A DNA stretch of 64,000 bases, from contig NZ_CANRKH010000002.1 of the NCBI RefSeq assembly GCF_947631165.1, forward strand, positions 62,001 through 126,000, written 5' to 3'. The notes under the pieces are model-generated. The model did not search any database, was not told where the DNA came from, and saw nothing but the letters and a program-made list of their open reading frames with translations. The DNA comes from an uncultured Dysosmobacter sp. (GTDB lineage: Bacteria > Bacillota > Clostridia > Oscillospirales > Oscillospiraceae). Positions 44,946-52,769 of this stretch are shown here, in pieces. The position numbers and the translations under genes are program-made. How positions within the stretch are numbered: position 1 is the first letter of the stretch; every line of letters starts with the position of its first letter.

Positions 44946-45511
44946 GTGTGCGGAAGGTACAGCCTAGCACCCGATGAATCCAAGGAAATCGCCCAGATTG
45001 TGGCTGAAGTACAGTCCAGGTTTGGCGCTTCCAGTATCCATACGGGAGAGATATTTCCTACCAACTCAGCCCCGATCCTGATGCTGGAAAACAAAAAATG
45101 GCCCCCAAGCCGATGACCTGGGGATTTCCCAGTTTCAAAGGCAGGGGGGTCATTATCAACGCACGGGGCGAGACGGCTTTGGATAAGCCCATGTTTCGCC
45201 GGTCCCTACTGGAGCGGCGGTGTGTGGTACCTACCACGGGCTTTTACGAATGGGATAAGCGGAAAACCAAGTACCACTTTCGATTGTCGGGCAAAGATGT
45301 GCTCTACCTGGCCGGCCTTTGGAGTGCCTTTCAGGGCGAGGAACGATTTGTGGTCCTGACCACAGCGCCCAACGATACCATTATCAACGTCCATGACCGG
45401 ATGCCGGTGATTCTCACCGGGGCCGAGTTGGAGGCTTGGCTCCACGACACTGGAATAGCCTCGGCCAAACTGACAGCGATGCAGCCGGCCTTGGAGAGCA
45501 TAGCGGTATAG
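44946..45511 (+). pseudogene. SRAP/HMCES (YedK) abasic-site protein, frameshifted at a six-A run
   Basis: GTG 44946 places the essential Cys at position 2 (CGRYSLAPDE). PTNSAPILML follows, and the frame breaks at AAAAAA near 45094. A seventh A would continue as MAPKPMTWGFPSFKG, INARGET, GFYEW (catalytic Glu) and HDRMPVIL (active-site His), all intact. SRAP proteins crosslink to abasic sites in single-stranded DNA. The only lesion is the homopolymer indel, so a sequencing error is quite possible. Confidence 0.85.
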
Positions 45512-45575
45512 GCGGTCAGATTCGGACTTTCAGGCCAAGGATATCCGGCGTTTTAACTCCCACCAGATACCAATC

Positions 45576-45731
45576 TTACCCCTTCATTTCAATACGAGTG
45601 GGTTTCCAGTGATCATTCCACCAGACCTCCATTGTAGTGCCGCAGTGGAGACCACCATAGCAGTCATCACTGTTGAAATGGATATCGGCACGACCACTTT
45701 GCATATCTGGGATTAAGATTCCCTCTCTCAT
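45576..45731 (-). CDS. DUF5348-like small protein
   Basis: ATG 45731 follows GGGAG and gives 51 residues: MREGILIPDMQSGRADIHF, YGGLHCGTTMEV and WKPTRIE. This matches the short DUF5348 proteins common on Clostridia mobile elements and phages. It may be a leftover of an element. Role unknown. Confidence 0.6.
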   Translation of the reverse strand: MREGILIPDMQSGRADIHFNSDDCYGGLHCGTTMEVWWNDHWKPTRIEMKG

Positions 45732-45757
45732 ATCGAATCTCCCATCTGAAAAACAGT

Positions 45758-45789
45758 AAGAAGTACCAGCCTTTTGGCTGGTACTTCTT
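45758..45789. terminator. Perfect 14-bp inverted repeat, probable terminator
   Basis: AAGAAGTACCAGCC (45758-45771) pairs with 45776-45789 around TTTT. The minus strand continues ACTGTTTTT. It lies upstream of the DUF5348-like gene and may end transcription reading in from lysS. Confidence 0.6.
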
Positions 45790-45929
45790 CTGCTATACCA
45801 AATCCTTTTCGTTTGTCGTAAATCTGTCGCAAAACCTAAAATCACATTTTCTGTATCACAACAAATCAAGGAAATTATGCCGCTCTTTCTTCGATACTTT
45901 TCAAATAATCGAATATTTTTGCAGAAATT

Positions 45930-47432
45930 CTAATCCAGCGGCTTCATTGTCGGGAAGAGAATGACTTCCCGGATGGTGTCCGCGCCGGTCAGCAGCATGA
46001 CGCAGCGGTCGATGCCGATGCCTAGGCCGCCAGTGGGGGGCATCCCGTACTCCAGGGCGGTGAGGAAGTCCTCGTCCATCATCCCGGCCTCGTCGTCACC
46101 CTTGTCCCGCAGCTCCACCTGCTTCTGGAACCGCTGGCGCTGGTCGATGGGGTCGTTCAGCTCGGAGAAGGCGTTGCCCATTTCGCTGCGGCAGATGAAC
46201 AGCTCGAACCGCTCGGTGAGCCGGGGATCCTTGGGGGAACGCTTCGCCAGGGGGGACACGTCCACCGGGTGCATGGTGATAAAGGTGGGCTGGACCAGCT
46301 TCTCCTCCACCCTTTGGTCAAAGCACTCGTACAGGGCGTTGCCCCAGGTCTTGTCCGCCGTCTCCGGCAGCTCCACGCCGATGGATTTGGCGGCGGCCAC
46401 TGCCTCCTCGTCGGAGGTAATGCTCATGAAGTCAATGCCGCAGTACTGCTTTACCGCCTCGTGCATGGGCATCCTGGGCCAGCCGGGGGTCAGGTCGATC
46501 TGCTCCCCCTGCCACTCCACCTGATAGGTCCCCAGGATCTTCTGGGCGGCGGAGGACAGCAGGTCCTCAAACAGGTCCATCATATCGTTGAAATCGGCGT
46601 AGGCCTGATAGAGCTCGATGGTGGTGAACTCGGGGTTGTGCTTGGGGTCCATGCCCTCGTTGCGGAAGATGCGGCCGATCTCATACACCCGGTCCATGCC
46701 GCCCACGATCAGCCGCTTCAGCGGCAGCTCCGTGGCGATGCGCATGTACATGTCGATATCCAGGGTGTTGTGATGGGTTATGAAGGGCCGGGCGGTGGCC
46801 CCGCCGGAGATGGTGTTCAGCACCGGGGTCTCCACCTCCATGAAGCCCCGGCCGTCCATGAACTCCCGGACGTGCTTGATGAACCGGGAGCGGATCACGA
46901 AGTTTCGCTTCACCTCCGGGTTCACCATCAAATCCACATACCGCTGGCGGTAGCGGAGCTCCTTGTCCTGGAGGCCATGGAACTTCTCCGGCAGGGGCAG
47001 CAGGGACTTGGCGAGCAGGGTGATGTCCTTGGCCCGGACGCTCATTTCCCCCCGCTGGGTGCGGAAGACCTCGCCTTCCACGCCCACGATATCGCCGATG
47101 TCGTATTTCTTGAACTGCTTATAGACCGCCTCGTCCATTTCGTCCTGGCGGGCGTAGAGCTGGATGCGGCCGTCCCGGTCCTGGAGGTCGCAGAAACTGA
47201 CCTTGCCCATGCCCCGCTTGCTCATCAGACGGCCGGCCACCTTCACGGTCCTGCCCTCCATGGCGTCGAATTGGTCCTTGATCTGCTGGGACGTGGCGTC
47301 CCAGGCAAAGCGGGTCTGCTGGAAGGGGTCCTGGCCCTCGGCCTGGAGGGAGGCCAGCTTTTCCCGGCGGACCCTGGTCTGCTGGCTCAGGTCCTGCTCC
47401 TGAGGCTGCTGGGCGTTCTTCTGTTCAGACAT
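45930..47432 (-). CDS. lysS: Lysyl-tRNA synthetase, class II
   Basis: The 500-residue enzyme has an OB-fold anticodon domain ([28 protein letters not shown]), motif 1 region ([18 protein letters not shown]), motif 2 ([15 protein letters not shown]) and motif 3 ([12 protein letters not shown]). It charges tRNA-Lys. It lies 6 bp downstream of greA in the usual greA-lysS order of Clostridia and shares its promoter. Confidence 0.97.
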   Translation of the reverse strand: MSEQKNAQQPQEQDLSQQTRVRREKLASLQAEGQDPFQQTRFAWDATSQQIKDQFDAMEGRTVKVAGRLMSKRGMGKVSFCDLQDRDGRIQLYARQDEMDEAVYKQFKKYDIGDIVGVEGEVFRTQRGEMSVRAKDITLLAKSLLPLPEKFHGLQDKELRYRQRYVDLMVNPEVKRNFVIRSRFIKHVREFMDGRGFMEVETPVLNTISGGATARPFITHHNTLDIDMYMRIATELPLKRLIVGGMDRVYEIGRIFRNEGMDPKHNPEFTTIELYQAYADFNDMMDLFEDLLSSAAQKILGTYQVEWQGEQIDLTPGWPRMPMHEAVKQYCGIDFMSITSDEEAVAAAKSIGVELPETADKTWGNALYECFDQRVEEKLVQPTFITMHPVDVSPLAKRSPKDPRLTERFELFICRSEMGNAFSELNDPIDQRQRFQKQVELRDKGDDEAGMMDEDFLTALEYGMPPTGGLGIGIDRCVMLLTGADTIREVILFPTMKPLD

Positions 47433-47438
47433 GGCTGC

Positions 47439-47912
47439 TTACCTCTCGATCTTCTTCACCGTGTAGACGATATTGCCGCTGGGGGCCTCCACGGTCACGG
47501 TGTCCCCTTCCTTGGCGCCCAGCAGCGCCTTGCCGAAGGGGGATTCCTCGGAAATGATCCCATGCATGGGGTCGGACTCCTGGGAGCCGACGATCTTATA
47601 CGGGGGCAGCTCCCGGCCGGAGGCATCCGCCACGGTAACGGAGCAGCCGATGGTGACTTCGTTTGTGGAGGCGTTGCTCTCGTCCACGATCACGATGTGC
47701 TGGACGATCTCTTCCAGCTCGGCGATGCGGGAGTACAGCTTGCCCTGCTCGTTCTTGGCCTCGTCATACTCGCTGTTTTCGCTCAGGTCACCGAAGCCCC
47801 GGGCCACCTTGATCTGCTCGGCCACCTCGTCAGAGCGGGTGGTCTTCAGGTAATTCAGTTCCTCCTGCAGTTCCTGGGCGCGGGCGGCGCTCATCTTGTA
47901 TTCTCTTTCCAT
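47439..47912 (-). CDS. greA: Transcription elongation factor GreA
   Basis: The 157-residue protein has the N-terminal coiled coil (RAQELQEELNYLKTTR...VARGFGDLSENSEYDEAKNEQ broken by the acidic tip) and the C-terminal FKBP-like part (PYKIVGSQESDP, ISEESPFGKALLGAKEGDTV). It rescues backtracked RNA polymerase. It sits at the host side of the prophage boundary. Confidence 0.96.
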   Translation of the reverse strand: MEREYKMSAARAQELQEELNYLKTTRSDEVAEQIKVARGFGDLSENSEYDEAKNEQGKLYSRIAELEEIVQHIVIVDESNASTNEVTIGCSVTVADASGRELPPYKIVGSQESDPMHGIISEESPFGKALLGAKEGDTVTVEAPSGNIVYTVKKIER

Positions 47913-47978
47913 GGCAGCAAATCCTTTCTGCTATCTTTTGAGGGAAAAAGCCCTCTACACACATTATGGCAGGCTAAT

Positions 47979-48007
47979 ATTATAGTGTCTGCGGCCAGGA
48001 ATGTCAA
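47979..48007 (-). promoter_or_regulatory. greA-lysS promoter
   Basis: On the minus strand TTGACA (48007-48002) and TATAAT (47984-47979) have a 17-bp spacer, 67 bp upstream of greA. Confidence 0.85.
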
Positions 48008-48049
48008 GTGTCAGCTGCTCCGATGGCGATCTGCGGAGATTGTAATATT

Positions 48050-48090
48050 AAGTGCGAGAGGTTCAAAGAACCTTCCGCACTTATTTTTTT
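48050..48090 (+). terminator. Plus-strand terminator at the host/prophage boundary
   Basis: AAGTGCG-ag-AGGTTC pairs with GAACCT-tc-CGCACTT around AAA, followed by a TTTTTTT run. No plus-strand gene lies upstream within the window that it would serve. It may insulate the prophage or end a phage transcript whose gene was lost on integration. Confidence 0.78.
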
Positions 48091-48135
48091 ATCACAAAAC
48101 AAGGGGAATTGCCGACGAAACGGGGGTGAAAAGCG

Positions 48136-48423
48136 GTGCGGCGATACAAGATGATTGATTTTTCGGCCCGGAAGCTGATTGCGGCCCGGTACGCGGAGAA
48201 CGCGCGGGTTGCCGACATTGCCGACGAAGTGGGCGTAACCACGGCGGCGGTTTACCGGGAGTTGAAGCGCGGCGAATCCGTCGGCGACGACGGGCGGGTT
48301 CTTTTGAACCATAGCAAGCGGCCCGCCTATAACCCGGTTATCGCACAACAGAGGTTTCAAGAAAACTTGCGGCGGCGCGGAAAGAGCGTCGCGGCGGCTA
48401 TCGACGGAGGCGAAGCGGGATGA
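48136..48423 (+). CDS. Phage helix-turn-helix protein
   Basis: GTG 48136 is well spaced from GGGGGTGA; ATG 48151 is possible. The 95-residue protein has ARYAENARVADIADEVGVTTAAVYRELKRG, an IS30/Hin-type helix-turn-helix, then RPAYNPVIAQQRFQ. Similar proteins open the early region of Clostridia phages. It is the first gene on the prophage side of greA and overlaps the next gene by 4 bp. It could be a small regulator. Confidence 0.75.
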   Translation: MRRYKMIDFSARKLIAARYAENARVADIADEVGVTTAAVYRELKRGESVGDDGRVLLNHSKRPAYNPVIAQQRFQENLRRRGKSVAAAIDGGEAG

Positions 48424-48629
48424 CGAACTTTGAAAAGATCACCGAAAGCCCGGAAACGCTGGGCGAATTCTTGGGGTCCCTCCCGTGCCTTGAAGGGCCG
48501 TGGGACACAGCATTTCACCGGGCGTTTTGCGACGGGTGCGCCGCGGAGAATTGCGACGCGGAGAACTGCCCGAACAACGATCAGCGGAACAACCCCGGCT
48601 GGTGGTTGAGAATGGAGGCGGCGGAATGA
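48420..48629 (+). CDS. Small Cys-rich phage protein
   Basis: The 69-residue protein has CLEGPWD and FCDGCAAENCDAENC, a metal-binding-like cysteine cluster. ATGA overlaps link it to both neighbours. I recognise it only as a type often seen near Clostridia phage early genes; function unknown. Confidence 0.6.
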   Translation: MTNFEKITESPETLGEFLGSLPCLEGPWDTAFHRAFCDGCAAENCDAENCPNNDQRNNPGWWLRMEAAE

Positions 48630-48982
48630 AAGTGAAGATTCCCTTCCCGGACTGGACCGGCCCGTTCTACATGAAGGTTTCACGGAAGGGCGACGGGAAA
48701 GCCGAATGGACCGTGTACGAACCCGCGCCGCATGACCTCTTATCGTCCCGCGCAACGCTGGACATTGCCGGGGGTTCGTGCCTGTTCGAGCGGTTCGAGA
48801 GCGAGGAAGAGGCCCGGCGGGTCCGTTTGGAGCGGGACCGCCAGACAGCATGGCGGAACGGCGTTCGGTTCGCTGATATGCTGTGGAAAACCGCGCCGTT
48901 TCACGAATACGTCGTTTATTTCAGGCCGGGCAATGAATACAGCCCGGAAGCCGTCTGCATTGCGCGGCGGTTGTGGACCTGA
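48626..48982 (+). CDS. Hypothetical phage protein
   Basis: ATG 48626 overlaps the preceding stop. The 118-residue protein has a basic/aromatic N-terminus (VKIPFPDWTGPFYMKVS) and an amphipathic middle helix (ESEEEARRVRLERDRQTAWRN). No domain recognised. It is part of an unbroken chain of short early genes. Confidence 0.6.
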   Translation: MKVKIPFPDWTGPFYMKVSRKGDGKAEWTVYEPAPHDLLSSRATLDIAGGSCLFERFESEEEARRVRLERDRQTAWRNGVRFADMLWKTAPFHEYVVYFRPGNEYSPEAVCIARRLWT

Positions 48983-48999
48983 CGGAAAGGCGGTGCGAC

Positions 49000-49305
49000 A
49001 TGGCGCAGATCGTGAAAAAGGACAGGCCGCAAAACGTCTATGCAGTTTCCCGCGCCGGGCGGAATGTGCTTCACATTCAGGCCGCGACCGGCGAACAGGC
49101 GAAGCGGCGGTATTGCAAGCAATACGGAATCCGCCCCGGCGACTATTGGTGCGGAATCTCCACGCTGACCGCCCGGAAGATGAAGCCGGAAGAGGTTTTG
49201 AAATGGGAGGCGGAAGCGGAAGCGGACCGGGACACGTTGGTTTTTCTCCGCGGAATGCTGGAGATCGGCGCAAAGGCCAGCGCGGAAAGAGGGCTTTTGC
49301 AATGA
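49000..49305 (+). CDS. Hypothetical phage protein
   Basis: ATG 49000 has GGAAAGGCGG upstream; 101 residues. NVYAVSRAGRNVLHIQAATGEQAKRRYCKQYG suggests a small basic alpha/beta fold, and a long helix follows. No family recognised. It overlaps the next gene by 4 bp. Confidence 0.55.
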   Translation: MAQIVKKDRPQNVYAVSRAGRNVLHIQAATGEQAKRRYCKQYGIRPGDYWCGISTLTARKMKPEEVLKWEAEAEADRDTLVFLRGMLEIGAKASAERGLLQ

Positions 49306-49559
49306 GCGTTTGCCGCTATTGCGGGCAGGAAATCGGCTGGGCGTACAGCGCAGACGGAAAGCCGGTCCCCGTGGACACTGAACCCGTGTTCGTGATCGAG
49401 GGCGGCGGGACAGATTCGTTCTATACATACGAAGAGGGCGAAAACGCGGTGATTCGAGGCCGTGCCGCCCGCCCGGAAGAGGAATCCCGCGACCTTCCCG
49501 TTGCCTATGCGTCACACTGGAAAACGTGCCGGTCCTCCCGGCGCGGCGGGAGGGGGTGA
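49302..49559 (+). CDS. Small zinc-finger-like phage protein
   Basis: The 85-residue protein starts SVCRYCGQEIGWAYS and has a later HWKTC; CxxC plus HxxxC could bind zinc. A DGKPVPVDTEPV strand follows the first knuckle. Overlap with the previous stop supports ATG 49302. Function unknown. Confidence 0.6.
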   Translation: MSVCRYCGQEIGWAYSADGKPVPVDTEPVFVIEGGGTDSFYTYEEGENAVIRGRAARPEEESRDLPVAYASHWKTCRSSRRGGRG

Positions 49560-49565
49560 AGAGGC

Positions 49566-49745
49566 GTGGAACGTCAATTCTGCTTGCCCTGCTTCCTCGA
49601 AATCAAAAAGGCCGGACGGCACGAAATAAAGCGCATCGGCGGCGGGGTCAATATGAAGATCACGTGCTGGCGGTGCAAGCGCCGCCGGTACGGGGCGACG
49701 TATGAGGTTTCCCGGAAGGGCGGTGCGAAAGATGAAGGGAAATGA
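49566..49745 (+). CDS. Short two-CxxC phage protein
   Basis: A GTG start at 49566 (GGG and GAGG upstream) gives 59 residues with FCLPCFLE and CWRCKRRRYG, a complete zinc-knuckle layout with a basic linker. It is just below the usual 60-residue reporting threshold. It overlaps the next gene by 14 bp. Confidence 0.55.
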   Translation: MERQFCLPCFLEIKKAGRHEIKRIGGGVNMKITCWRCKRRRYGATYEVSRKGGAKDEGK

Positions 49746-49947
49746 AGTCAAAGCCGCAATGATGGAGGAAGCGCCGGTTGTTTTCAACGGGATTGTCTAC
49801 CCGAAAATAACGGCGGTCATCTATCGCAAGGCCCCGGACGGGGTGAACGTCCGCGTCACGCTGGAACTGTTGGACAAGAACCGGCGGGCCGTCGTTATTG
49901 CGGAGGCCGAACGCGTCGAGCGGGCGCAAGTGCTTTCGGAGGCTTGA
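49732..49947 (+). CDS. Hypothetical phage protein
   Basis: ATG 49732 gives 71 residues with VVFNGIVYPKITAVIYRK and VTLELLDKNRRAVVIAEAERV, an all-beta small protein I have seen among Clostridia phage early genes but cannot assign. Confidence 0.55.
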   Translation: MKGNEVKAAMMEEAPVVFNGIVYPKITAVIYRKAPDGVNVRVTLELLDKNRRAVVIAEAERVERAQVLSEA

Positions 49948-49950
49948 CGC

Positions 49951-50151
49951 ATGGACGCGGCGGGAATGAACGCCCGAATTCAAGGGCTGATCGAGAGAGC
50001 GGAAGAGATCGGGAAGCGGCCCGCGCCTATGCGGGGCGGGAGCATGAACGATCTTGTCGAGTTGCGAAGGTTGCACGACCTTATCGCGGAACGCTGTATT
50101 GAGGCTTTCAAAGCCGGACTTCACTTTGAAACGGAGGTTAAAGAGAAATGA
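49951..50151 (+). CDS. Hypothetical helical phage protein
   Basis: The 66-residue, mainly helical protein (QGLIERAEEIGKRP, LVELRRLHDLIAERCIEAF) ends with ATGA overlap into the next gene. No family recognised. Confidence 0.5.
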   Translation: MDAAGMNARIQGLIERAEEIGKRPAPMRGGSMNDLVELRRLHDLIAERCIEAFKAGLHFETEVKEK

Positions 50152-50450
50152 CACAGACACAGGCGCGGACAAGGGCCGCGACCGTTCGAGCGGGACAAGC
50201 CCGCGCGGAGCGGTACAAGGGCAAGCGCCGCCGGGCGCTGATCGTGAACGTGCTGAAATATGCCGTGCTGACCGCGGCGGGAATCGCCCTGTATATCGTG
50301 GGCGCGCGGTATGCCTACGCGGAGCGGGGTTATTTCGCAATCGGCGGGGAGGCGCTGGCCCTCTTCCTCCCGGTCATCTACTACGCCGCCGGGCAGACCG
50401 TCCGGGACGTGTTCAGGGACGTAAAAAACGGCTACAAGCCGAAATATTAA
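50148..50450 (+). CDS. Small phage membrane protein
   Basis: The 100-residue protein has a strongly basic N-terminus (AGQARAERYKGKRRR) followed by two hydrophobic segments (LIVNVLKYAVLTAAGIALYIV and FLPVIYYAAGQTV). It probably sits in the host membrane with an N-in topology. Role unknown. Confidence 0.65.
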   Translation: MTQTQARTRAATVRAGQARAERYKGKRRRALIVNVLKYAVLTAAGIALYIVGARYAYAERGYFAIGGEALALFLPVIYYAAGQTVRDVFRDVKNGYKPKY

Positions 50451-50462
50451 GGGGGATTCACC

Positions 50463-51200
50463 ATGATAACGAAAAAATATCAGCTTTGCGCCGTGGACGC
50501 TGGGGCGCGCTTCCTGTATGGGGGAATCGAATGGGTCAAGCTGACGACCGCCCGCGGCGACGGAGGGACGCTGGCCATTGCCGCGAACTCCGTTTTCAAC
50601 CGGGCGTTCGACGATGACAACTGCAACGACTGGCGCGCGTCCAGCTTGCGCCGGGAGTTGAACGGGCCGTTCCTTGACGCGCTGGTTGCGGAGGGCGCGG
50701 ACCGTGACGCTTTCATGGAGTTTGAAAGCGACTTGACCGCCGACGACGGAATGACGGACTACGGGACCGCGACGGACCGGGTGGCCCTGCTGACGTGCGA
50801 TCTTTACCGGCGCTTCCGCCGCCTGATTCCCCTTGTGGACGAATGGTGCTGGACACTTACCCCGTTTAGTTGCCTCCCGGAATATCGGAATTATGCCCGC
50901 CTCGTCGCTTCCTCCGGCACGCTGCTCGACAGCAGCGCGTACGACGGCTACTACGGCGTTCGCCCGCTTTGTAATTTCAAATCTGGAATCTTGGTATCTG
51001 TCATCGACGAAGAGGCGACCGCGGAAGAGGCCCGGCAAGATACCATCGGCGAAGCCGCCGACGCGATCTTGCAGACGCTGGACGAATTCGACCCGGAAAT
51101 TCGGGGCGACGCAATGGCCGCGGCCCTTGCCCGTATGTTCGCGGAAGTGATCGACGCGCAGAAAAGCAGAACCGACGAAACCGGCGCGGCGGAGGGCTGA
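50463..51200 (+). CDS. DUF6273-like phage protein with lectin-like fold
   Basis: ATG 50463 follows AAGGGGG. The 245-residue protein has the pattern W+ASSLRRELNGPFLDAL, a central segment and YDGYYGVRPLCNF, as in DUF6273/formylglycine-enzyme-like sequences. A helical, acidic C-terminal region (EEATAEEARQDTIGEA...) follows. Related domains serve as binding modules. The last gene before a 335-bp non-coding region. Confidence 0.6.
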   Translation: MITKKYQLCAVDAGARFLYGGIEWVKLTTARGDGGTLAIAANSVFNRAFDDDNCNDWRASSLRRELNGPFLDALVAEGADRDAFMEFESDLTADDGMTDYGTATDRVALLTCDLYRRFRRLIPLVDEWCWTLTPFSCLPEYRNYARLVASSGTLLDSSAYDGYYGVRPLCNFKSGILVSVIDEEATAEEARQDTIGEAADAILQTLDEFDPEIRGDAMAAALARMFAEVIDAQKSRTDETGAAEG

Positions 51201-51229
51201 CCCCCTCCCCGCCGCCGCAAAAACAGCAT

Positions 51230-51307
51230 AAAAGAAACCGCCCCGCCGGGCCTCCCACAGCCCGGCGAAGCGGATTCCGCCGATGAAAAAATATCATCTA
51301 TCAACCT
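51230..51307 (-). ncRNA. Candidate ~78-nt small RNA opposite to rep (possible copy-control RNA)
   Basis: Transcription is predicted from the minus-strand promoter at 51314-51342, starting near 51307. The terminator stem CCGC..CGCCGGGC with GCCCGGCG..GCGG (51238-51273) has an 8-nt loop and is followed on the minus strand by TTTCTTTT (51237-51230). There is no room for a protein. Rolling-circle plasmids use such short counter-transcripts to limit Rep synthesis. Whether the rep leader overlaps it is not known. Confidence 0.5.
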
Positions 51308-51313
51308 ATCAAA

Positions 51314-51342
51314 AGTATAGCACAAATCGGCGGAAAAGTCAA
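51314..51342 (-). promoter_or_regulatory. Near-consensus minus-strand promoter upstream of rep
   Basis: On the minus strand TTGACT (51342-51337) and TATACT (51319-51314) are separated by 17 bp. All annotated phage genes are on the other strand, so it must serve something other than a known gene. Confidence 0.7.
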
Positions 51343-51535
51343 CAAAAAACGCCGTTTTAATGCGGCGTGGCGGGCTTGTAATGGGTATTATCTTTCCTGC
51401 AAAGCCTTGTCACGCTGAACAGCGAAAACCGGGGGTCATGGGGCCGGGGGTCCCGCTCCACCCTTCCCCGTCATTGGGGGCGCAGGAAGGACCGACACGC
51501 CCGCTTCATCTTTCACAGAAAGAGGGTGAAGCGTT

Positions 51536-52357
51536 GTGCGAAGTTTCATGCGAGAAAAGAAAATCTTTTGCGGGTCACAATATCGGGAAGTCGATATATT
51601 CCCCTATTCGGACGCGCAGAGGACAGCGGCCAGCCGTGGGAAGCGGTCAAAGAAGGTCCGGGAATCGGAGCCGAAACAAAAGAACCTGAACGACAAGAAC
51701 GCCCGCCGGTATTTCACCCAGCAAGCGAACTTGAATTTCGGGGATGACCCGGACGCGTTGCACGTGACGGCCACGTATGGCCGGAAGTATCTTCCGCCGA
51801 CCATTGAGGCCGCGGAAAAGGAAGTGACAAACTACCTCCGCCGGGTCCAGTACACCCGGAAGAAAGAGGGGTTGCCGCCCCTAAAATATATGCTTGTCAC
51901 CGCGTACAGCACCGGGAAGGACGGGGAAAAGCCGGTTCGGATTCATCATCATATCATTATGTCCGGCGGGCTTGACCGCGACACCGTGGAAAGCCTATGG
52001 AGGAAGCGGAAGCGAAAGGGACAGAAACAGGGGGACAAGATCGGCTTTTGCAATGCGGACAGGTTGCAGGGGGACGAAAACGGAATCAGCGCCCTTTGCA
52101 CCTACCTTGTGAAACAGGCCGCGGGGAAAAAGCGTTGGTCCTCTTCCCACAACCTCGAAAAGCCGCAAAGCCGGACCAACGACGGGCGGTACAACCGGCG
52201 GCAGATCGAGAAAATCGCACGGGAGCGACCGGGCCGGGCGTTTTGGGAACGGAAATATCCGGGCTGGACCCTGACGGACGACGTTTACGGGGTCACATAC
52301 GAACACAACGATTTAACGGGCTGGTCAATCTATCTGAAATTGAGGAAAAAGGAATAG
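51536..52357 (+). CDS. Rolling-circle (HUH-type) replication-associated protein
   Basis: GTG 51536 is preceded by GAGGGTGA. The 273-residue protein has the HUH motif RIHHHIIMSGG near residue 140 and a candidate nicking tyrosine in ALCTYLVKQAAGKKRW near 190. KNLNDKNARRYFTQ lies upstream and the end is GWSIYLKLRKK. This matches the 'rolling circle replication-associated protein' found in Clostridia phages. It would nick an origin and start replication. Its presence in a phage with terminase and ParAB is unusual. Confidence 0.82.
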   Translation: MRSFMREKKIFCGSQYREVDIFPYSDAQRTAASRGKRSKKVRESEPKQKNLNDKNARRYFTQQANLNFGDDPDALHVTATYGRKYLPPTIEAAEKEVTNYLRRVQYTRKKEGLPPLKYMLVTAYSTGKDGEKPVRIHHHIIMSGGLDRDTVESLWRKRKRKGQKQGDKIGFCNADRLQGDENGISALCTYLVKQAAGKKRWSSSHNLEKPQSRTNDGRYNRRQIEKIARERPGRAFWERKYPGWTLTDDVYGVTYEHNDLTGWSIYLKLRKKE

Positions 52358-52368
52358 GGGGTGCAGAC

Positions 52369-52755
52369 ATGGGAACGCGAACGCCTTACAGGGAATGCCC
52401 GCGGTGCGGCGCACACATCGACGCGGGCGAAATATGCGATTGTCACCGGGAGCGGGACGCGGAGGACCGGGAGGCCCAGGCCCCTTCCGCCGGGCCGCGA
52501 ATGAAGCTGATTGCCGTTTGCCGGGAGGTCAACAAATACACCGGGCAAGTCGCCGTTTACAAGATCGAAAAGGAGATCACCGGCGAGGACGTGCGGAACC
52601 TTGCAATCCGGGCAAAGCTGAACCCGGAATTGCGCTATTTCACGATGATTTCCGACCGCTGGGAGCGGTTCGGGGAAGCAATCGCGGGGATATTGCGGCG
52701 GCGGACGGTCACGGCGGCGGACGTGGACCGAATCGGCGGAATCGTTGAACTATGA
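52369..52755 (+). CDS. Phage protein with N-terminal zinc-ribbon motif
   Basis: ATG 52369 has AGGGGGTG upstream; 128 residues. ECPRCGAHIDAGEICDC is a zinc-ribbon-like head. The rest (KLIAVCREVNKYTGQVAVYKI...) is an uncharacterised alpha/beta domain. It overlaps the HD gene region by ATGA. Confidence 0.6.
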   Translation: MGTRTPYRECPRCGAHIDAGEICDCHRERDAEDREAQAPSAGPRMKLIAVCREVNKYTGQVAVYKIEKEITGEDVRNLAIRAKLNPELRYFTMISDRWERFGEAIAGILRRRTVTAADVDRIGGIVEL

Positions 52756-52769
52756 AGGGGGAAACCGAC

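Larger units (their letters stand above)
51201..51535. other. Non-coding region upstream of rep: candidate origin/control region
   Basis: An AT-rich island (about 51285-51350) sits in GC-rich phage DNA. It is bounded by CCGCCGAT (51277-51284) and its exact complement ATCGGCGG (51326-51333), and also holds a CGCCG/CGGCG hairpin (51350-51367). It contains the minus-strand promoter described separately. No ORF with a ribosome site is seen. The location directly before the replication protein suggests an origin or copy-control region. Confidence 0.55.

Noticed and set aside
45758-45789. Perfect palindrome as a recombination site or MITE end
   Set aside because: Arms meet around a 4-base loop with no target duplication; simpler as a terminator.
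46269-48158. 629-codon plus-strand open frame opposite lysS-greA
   Set aside because: GC-rich shadow of lysS and greA; its translation is low-complexity ([17 protein letters not shown]) with no motifs.
50463-51200. Possible diversity-generating retroelement target because of the lectin-like GVRP segment
   Set aside because: No reverse transcriptase or template repeat is visible in the window; DUF6273-like proteins are not generally such targets.
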